Below are positions 60,232 to 64,000 of a stretch of DNA of 64,000 bases, piece by piece. The notes beneath the pieces are model-generated. The model saw only the letters and a program-made list of their open reading frames with translations, ran no database searches and was not told where the DNA came from. The stretch is from Deroplatys truncata (lineage: Eukaryota > Arthropoda > Insecta > Mantodea > Mantidae). The position numbers and the translations under genes were made by a program. The stretch is from positions 280,825,341-280,889,340 of the forward strand of contig CM060990.1 of NCBI GenBank assembly GCA_030765065.1, given 5' to 3'. Numbering within the stretch: the stretch's first letter is position 1; each line of letters starts with the position of its first letter.

Positions 60232-61587
60232 TTAGGCCATCTTGCCCTGCGATATGGGCCTCTGCATCCTTGTTTGTGTGAATTGCCGCACCTGTTTTGG
60301 TGTGCTGTTTAAGTCTGTATCGTAGCATTTACCTTTCAAAGTGTTGCCTTTGGTTGGCTTATTTGCTCCTCCGCTTGAGGCAGAGTTTCGGGCCCTCTCC
60401 GCTCTTCTCGGAGGGACTGTTTGCTTTCGTCCATTGGTTACCGCTGCGTATGTCCCCCTTTCTTTCGTGAATATGGCTCGATATTGTGGGGGGCATGGTG
60501 CATGCTGTTTGTTGATTGGCAGGGAATGCCAGCTTCTGGTATGCTGGGCATCCCCTCCACCGCGCTCCATGCTGTGTGGAGTTGCATAGTGTGCATCTGC
60601 GCGTGGCTTTGTTGCATTGTCTGTATTGATGAGGTCCTGCACAGAAAGAGCAGATCTGCAGCGTCTTACTGTTCCGCGTCAGGTGAAGGAACCGGAGCCA
60701 CCTTACGCATTGTTGGTGCCCATTTGGTGGTCTGTGTGGCACCACCTTAATCCGGCAGTGATATAATTCTAGAATACCGGTTAGGGCAACTGATTTATCT
60801 GCGTCTTCATGTTCCACTAGGAATATAGGAATATGTTCCCTGAGTCTTTTTGAAAAAGCCTACTGACTTTAGTTGACTCAATCCCCATATTTTGGAGTTC
60901 TTGGTTAATCTCTGAGGAGTCTATGCTCGGATGCAGTCCTTTTATTACTACCTTATATATGCGCTCGCTTTTCGGTGTTATATGGAAGGGCACTTTGGAA
61001 TTTTTGCAGAAGCGCACGAAAGCACTGTAGTTTCCGAGAGTGGTGAAGGTTATCCCATGGTAGTGCTCGCGTAGTACTGCCTTGTATTGGGCAGGTTTGT
61101 AGATCTGGTCAAATTCCTTAACTATAGAAGCATAACTTCGAGTGCAATAATCGGCAATAAACATCTTAGGTATGTTTTGTCTTACTTGGGTCATGCAGCT
61201 GTTTGGCGCTATCGCTTGCGTTGGTGGGTCGGAGCTGCCCGTGGCATCGTTTGGACATACTTCCTGTTGCGTCGCCTTTGTACTTGGAGTAATGGTTACA
61301 TCAATATTGCTTGCTGCCTTTTGGTGTGCCGTGGTTGTGCTAGATGCTATATCTACCTCTTGGGTGCTGGTTGCCTCCTGTGCCTGGGTCGCTCCCGGCG
61401 TCATGACTGCCCCCTCTCTGCTTCTGGGGATGTCTGGTGGCGTGCACTCAGTCTCCAGTACCATTTGTAGCGCATCGCTATCCTGGCTGCATGTGCTGCT
61501 AGCTTCGTCATCTGTTGGGTACTGACTTTCTGAAACCTTAGATTGTTCTTTGCCCTTACGTGTTGGATACCTCCTTGTTTTGGCCAT
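60232..61587 (-). pseudogene. Jockey-like LINE 2, ORF1 (gag-like protein), nearly intact
   Basis: A start at 61587 (MAKTRRYPTRKGKEQSK) opens 256 codons: a basic start, a long Ser/Thr-rich acidic region, then IPKMFIADYCTRSYASIVKE (matches LINE 1), AVLREHYHGITFTTLGNYSA and a PRE_C2HC domain beginning (ERIYKVVIKGLHPSIDSSEI). One base is missing in an A run at about 60850. Restoring register by eye continues into HEDADKSVALTGILELYHCR and knuckles QCVRWLRFLHLTRNSKTLQI and CSFCAGPHQYRQCNK (60359-60817). The final basic part is in a further frame to 60232. With perhaps two small indels, this is the best preserved LINE gene in the window. Confidence 0.85.
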
Positions 61588-62150
61588 TTCCCCCTATTCC
61601 CTACCTATTTAGTAATTTAGTTGTTTTTTTTTCTACTAGTCGCGTTTATAAAGGCTGCTTTATGTGGTTTTGCCTGCTGCCACCTTTAGAAAGGCAGTTA
61701 ACAGGCTAATTGGATCTTGCTGTTCTCGAAGAAGTAGCTCCGTCAGTTGTTTATTTATGCTACTTACCTATTTATGCTAGTCTAATAAGAAGAGGGAATA
61801 AAGTTATAGCCTATGATTGGGGGCCTATCTGGGGCTTACATTACTAAGACAGAAAAGATGAATGATAGAGATATTCGAAGAGAAAGTGGTAGATAGCGAG
61901 CGCTAAACGGTGCGGCTAGCAGAGGGCCAGAACCGTATTGGCGCCTGTAAACCAGTCATAAAGACTGTTGACTTTGGCCGTACTAGCATACTCGTGTAAG
62001 CTACTTGCAGTTTCCACCGGTTTTCGGGGAGCCGCCGCTGCGCTACGTCGCTGCTTCACGATGTTTACCGTAGGAACTCCTTTGATCGAAAGACCCCCGT
62101 GCGTGCGTGCGTCATGATGGCAGGTTGAGGGCAACCCGATGGTGTGTTAG
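61588..62150 (-). other. Jockey-like LINE 2, 5' untranslated region
   Basis: This lies upstream of ORF1, GC-richer than the flanks and similar to 50066-50430 upstream of LINE 1. It probably holds the internal promoter that such LINEs need, but no specific motif could be proved. The 5' end near 62150 is approximate. Confidence 0.5.
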
Positions 62151-62740
62151 GCGTGTACCTGCCCTAATTAGGGTTTAACCACGTAGTGACGGGATATGGG
62201 GGTTATAGGATGGCGGTTTTTGTTTAGGTAGGGGAGAGAAAGGAGGTAACAAAGTTTGTTCCGCAACGGTAGCCGGTCAGGGTGCAACGGCCCTTGTGCA
62301 CCGGTGGTGATATTAATTTAGTAATTTAAACATCTAGGGATTGTAATTTTTAAGTTCAAGCTACTCTTGAAGGGATTGTATTGGAGTTCAGCCTTAGCTG
62401 TTGGAGTCCGTGCTATTATGCGACCGTTCTTATATAGTCATTTTGGCGATATTTGAAAGTGTCGACAACGCAGTAGTGGAAAATGACGTAAAATGGCGCT
62501 AATATAGTGTCACCAACTTATCGAAATTATCGAAAATATGGCAATTAAGACTGAAGGGTGGGGTAAGGTAGCTGGGAATACCAGAATGCTGCAAGTGGGA
62601 GTAATGAAGTGGCCTGTAACGATTCTGAACACAAAATAACCACCTTTATTCTAATGCAGCAGCTGCCCTGTATCCACCACCACAATAAAAGGTAAGAATA
62701 TTCGTTAGCATGAATCATTGAAATATAAATAGTGAATCAT
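62151..62740. other. No gene recognised
   Basis: Mixed sequence between LINE 2 and the minisatellite; no domain and no repeat partner in the window. Confidence 0.35.
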
Positions 62741-62744
62741 AAGC

Positions 62745-63122
62745 ATAATTAAGGAACGCACGCTCGCGTGCTTTGCTGCAACCACTAATGCTAATCAACC
62801 TAAGTTTATATAAAAAAACTAAACCTAGCCTAACCTCCCGTGAATCAGAAACCCAAGCTAATAAAAAACTAAATCTAACCCCCCGTGAATCAAAAGCTAA
62901 GCTAACTAAACTATATAACTAAACCTAAAGTAATCTAATCTCCCGTGATTCAGAATCAGAAGCGTCGTTTAGGAACGCTCGCTCGCTTCGTTCGCGTGTT
63001 TTGATGTAATCATTGGTTGCTATTAAAACTAAACCTAACATGACCTGCCGTGAATCAGAAGCCTTAGCTTATATATAAACCTAACATAACCTCCCGTGAA
63101 TCAGAAACCTAAGCTAAATAAT
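62745..63122 (+). repeat. Minisatellite with CCTAAC-type units and a compound higher-order unit
   Basis: Five diverged units start taaacct or taaatct at about 62820, 62871, 62921, 63031 and 63077. Each has a core of taaccY-cccgtgaatcagaa followed by an aagct segment, with a period near 46-51 bp. The third unit is lengthened by a 60-bp block (aggaacgctcgctcgcttcg, a spacer, ttggttgctatt) that also precedes the first unit at 62753-62815. So the array alternates a short and a long module. It contains no transposon gene. Confidence 0.75.
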
Positions 63123-63194
63123 GAGTACCCTCGTTCTTGTGCTTTTGTTCATTTCAGATGTTGGCTGTTCCGCCGGGTTTTGCTAGCACCACGC

Positions 63195-63660
63195 AATGTG
63201 GCTAGATAACTAAGGTGAGCCACTCCGGGGTAGGAGCTGCCATTGGCTGCCCGCCTGTGACGTAAGTGAGAGTGAAGACGAGCGCGCGGAATACAAACAC
63301 AGCGCAGCGAACACACTAAATTCCTCCCGATTAACTCCAAATTGTTTATTATTAGCACTTCTTCCAGTTTTTTTAAAAGGTATACTATTTCAGGGCATTC
63401 TACAAACATTGTGGGCTAGACAGAAAGCAAAACGAATGGAAACTGCATTACATTAGTAATATATTTACGTATAAACAAAACTACTGGAACACATCCAGGA
63501 CTTCAACGTAAACTGTAGGCGCTACAAGAGATTCAAACATACATTACTTTAGTACTAAAGGAAAATTTACAACTACTCTAAAGGAATCGCTAAATGGATA
63601 TGCTGGTATATTTTTTTACCGTAAGAAATGAAAACAATAATTCCAGAATACATTATTCTG
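63195..63660 (+). promoter_or_regulatory. Promoter-like repeat module P, copy 2
   Basis: Direct repeat of 51945-52395. It keeps an exact inverted CCAAT box (gccattggctgcc), tgacgtaag at 63258-63266, gagcgcgcgg, and the AT-rich continuation with tagtaatatatttacgt. The start of homology is at the aggtgagccactcc / aggtcactccg position. No gene is attached to this copy within the window; LINE 2 starts about 1 kb away, beyond the minisatellite. Confidence 0.55.
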
Positions 63661-64000
63661 TTACAGGATGTAAAAATGAAAAAGACATACCTGCAACATT
63701 CCACTCGTACTTGGACCTTCACTAAGTGCATATCCATGCCAATCGGGAATGAACTGCTACGGAACTGCATCTGGGAGCAGAATTTTCTTAACCGGCAAAC
63801 CTAAAAGTTCACTCTTCAAATCCCGTTTATAGTTACTAGGAAGAAAGTGCACTGAACATACACGTGAATTATCAGCGTTAAATTTGTCAATACGCTTACA
63901 GCGAGACACCCACACGCGCTTTAATTGCTCATTTTTTTTGGAAATGTGTGATAATTCACACCAACCGTTTTAAAACCGTAATTACGGTATTGTGCTACAG
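63661..64000. other. No gene recognised at right edge
   Basis: AT-rich sequence; one 65-codon frame (63573-63770, -) overlaps the end of module P and has no domain. Confidence 0.35.

Noticed and set aside
61087-61525. Two overlapping plus frames of 117-127 codons
   Set aside because: They lie exactly opposite the well-supported LINE 2 ORF1 and have a Cys/Leu/Trp-rich composition typical of antisense readings.
62745-63122. CRISPR-like or true telomeric (TTAGG)n array
   Set aside because: Units are diverged, of unequal length and in a eukaryotic context; no run of exact CCTAA repeats is present.
63149-63409. 86-codon minus frame
   Set aside because: It is a reading of the promoter-like module and its flank; the homologous copy at 51945 does not keep the frame.

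Overview
The window reads as non-coding, repeat-dominated DNA from a large arthropod genome, most likely an insect. The evidence is eukaryotic: AT-rich DNA, splice-like junctions, tRNA-derived SINEs, and insect-type transposon families (mariner/Tc1, piggyBac, PIF/Harbinger, hAT, BEL/Pao, Ty3/gypsy, Jockey-like LINEs). I found no convincing host gene. Almost every coding trace is a transposon gene, and nearly all are broken by stops or frameshifts. The species cannot be named from sequence alone.

Region by region: 1-2.4 kb has nothing recognisable. 2.4-4.4 kb is a Harbinger remnant (Myb-like exon on +, HARBI1-like nuclease on -) holding a 229-bp snapback insertion with a perfect 13-bp target duplication. 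5.7-6.4 kb is a hAT C-terminus. 7.4-9.4 kb holds two mariner/Tc1-type elements. 9.9-10.2 kb is a second snapback element with its own perfect 13-bp duplication. 10.9-12.1 kb is a ZMYM/hAT-like remnant. 12.8-18.5 kb is a BEL/Pao retrotransposon on -, split by a 2.1-kb Tc1/mariner-superfamily element. 20.0-22.1 kb is a degenerate gene of an unplaced arthropod repeat family. 22.9-23.4 kb is a piggyBac N-terminus.

25.0-28.65 kb and 38.45-40.6 kb are two partial copies of what looks like one THAP-type DNA transposon. The first keeps the THAP end and carries two later TA-targeted insertions. The second keeps the putative catalytic end and supplies the empty sites for both insertions. Between them lie a Ty3/gypsy element (28.9-32.6 kb, containing a third snapback insertion), a SINE, a second ZMYM/hAT pseudogene (33.1-36.1 kb) and a deleted Tc element with long inverted repeats. 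40.7-42.7 kb has two SINEs.

45.0-62.2 kb is GC-richer and carries four LINE-type units, all on the minus strand. Two are Jockey-like elements with ORF1 and ORF2 (45.0-50.4 and 57.0-62.2 kb). Two are ORF1-only units (50.4-51.9 and 55.8-56.9 kb). Between the two groups is a 1.64-kb DNA transposon with no coding capacity. A roughly 450-bp promoter-like module occurs beside the array at 51.9 and 63.2 kb, and a minisatellite lies at 62.7-63.1 kb.

The strongest new signals are the snapback retroposon family, whose inversion junctions fall on a hammerhead-ribozyme-like motif, the split THAP transposon, and the same-strand array of full-length and ORF1-only LINEs.
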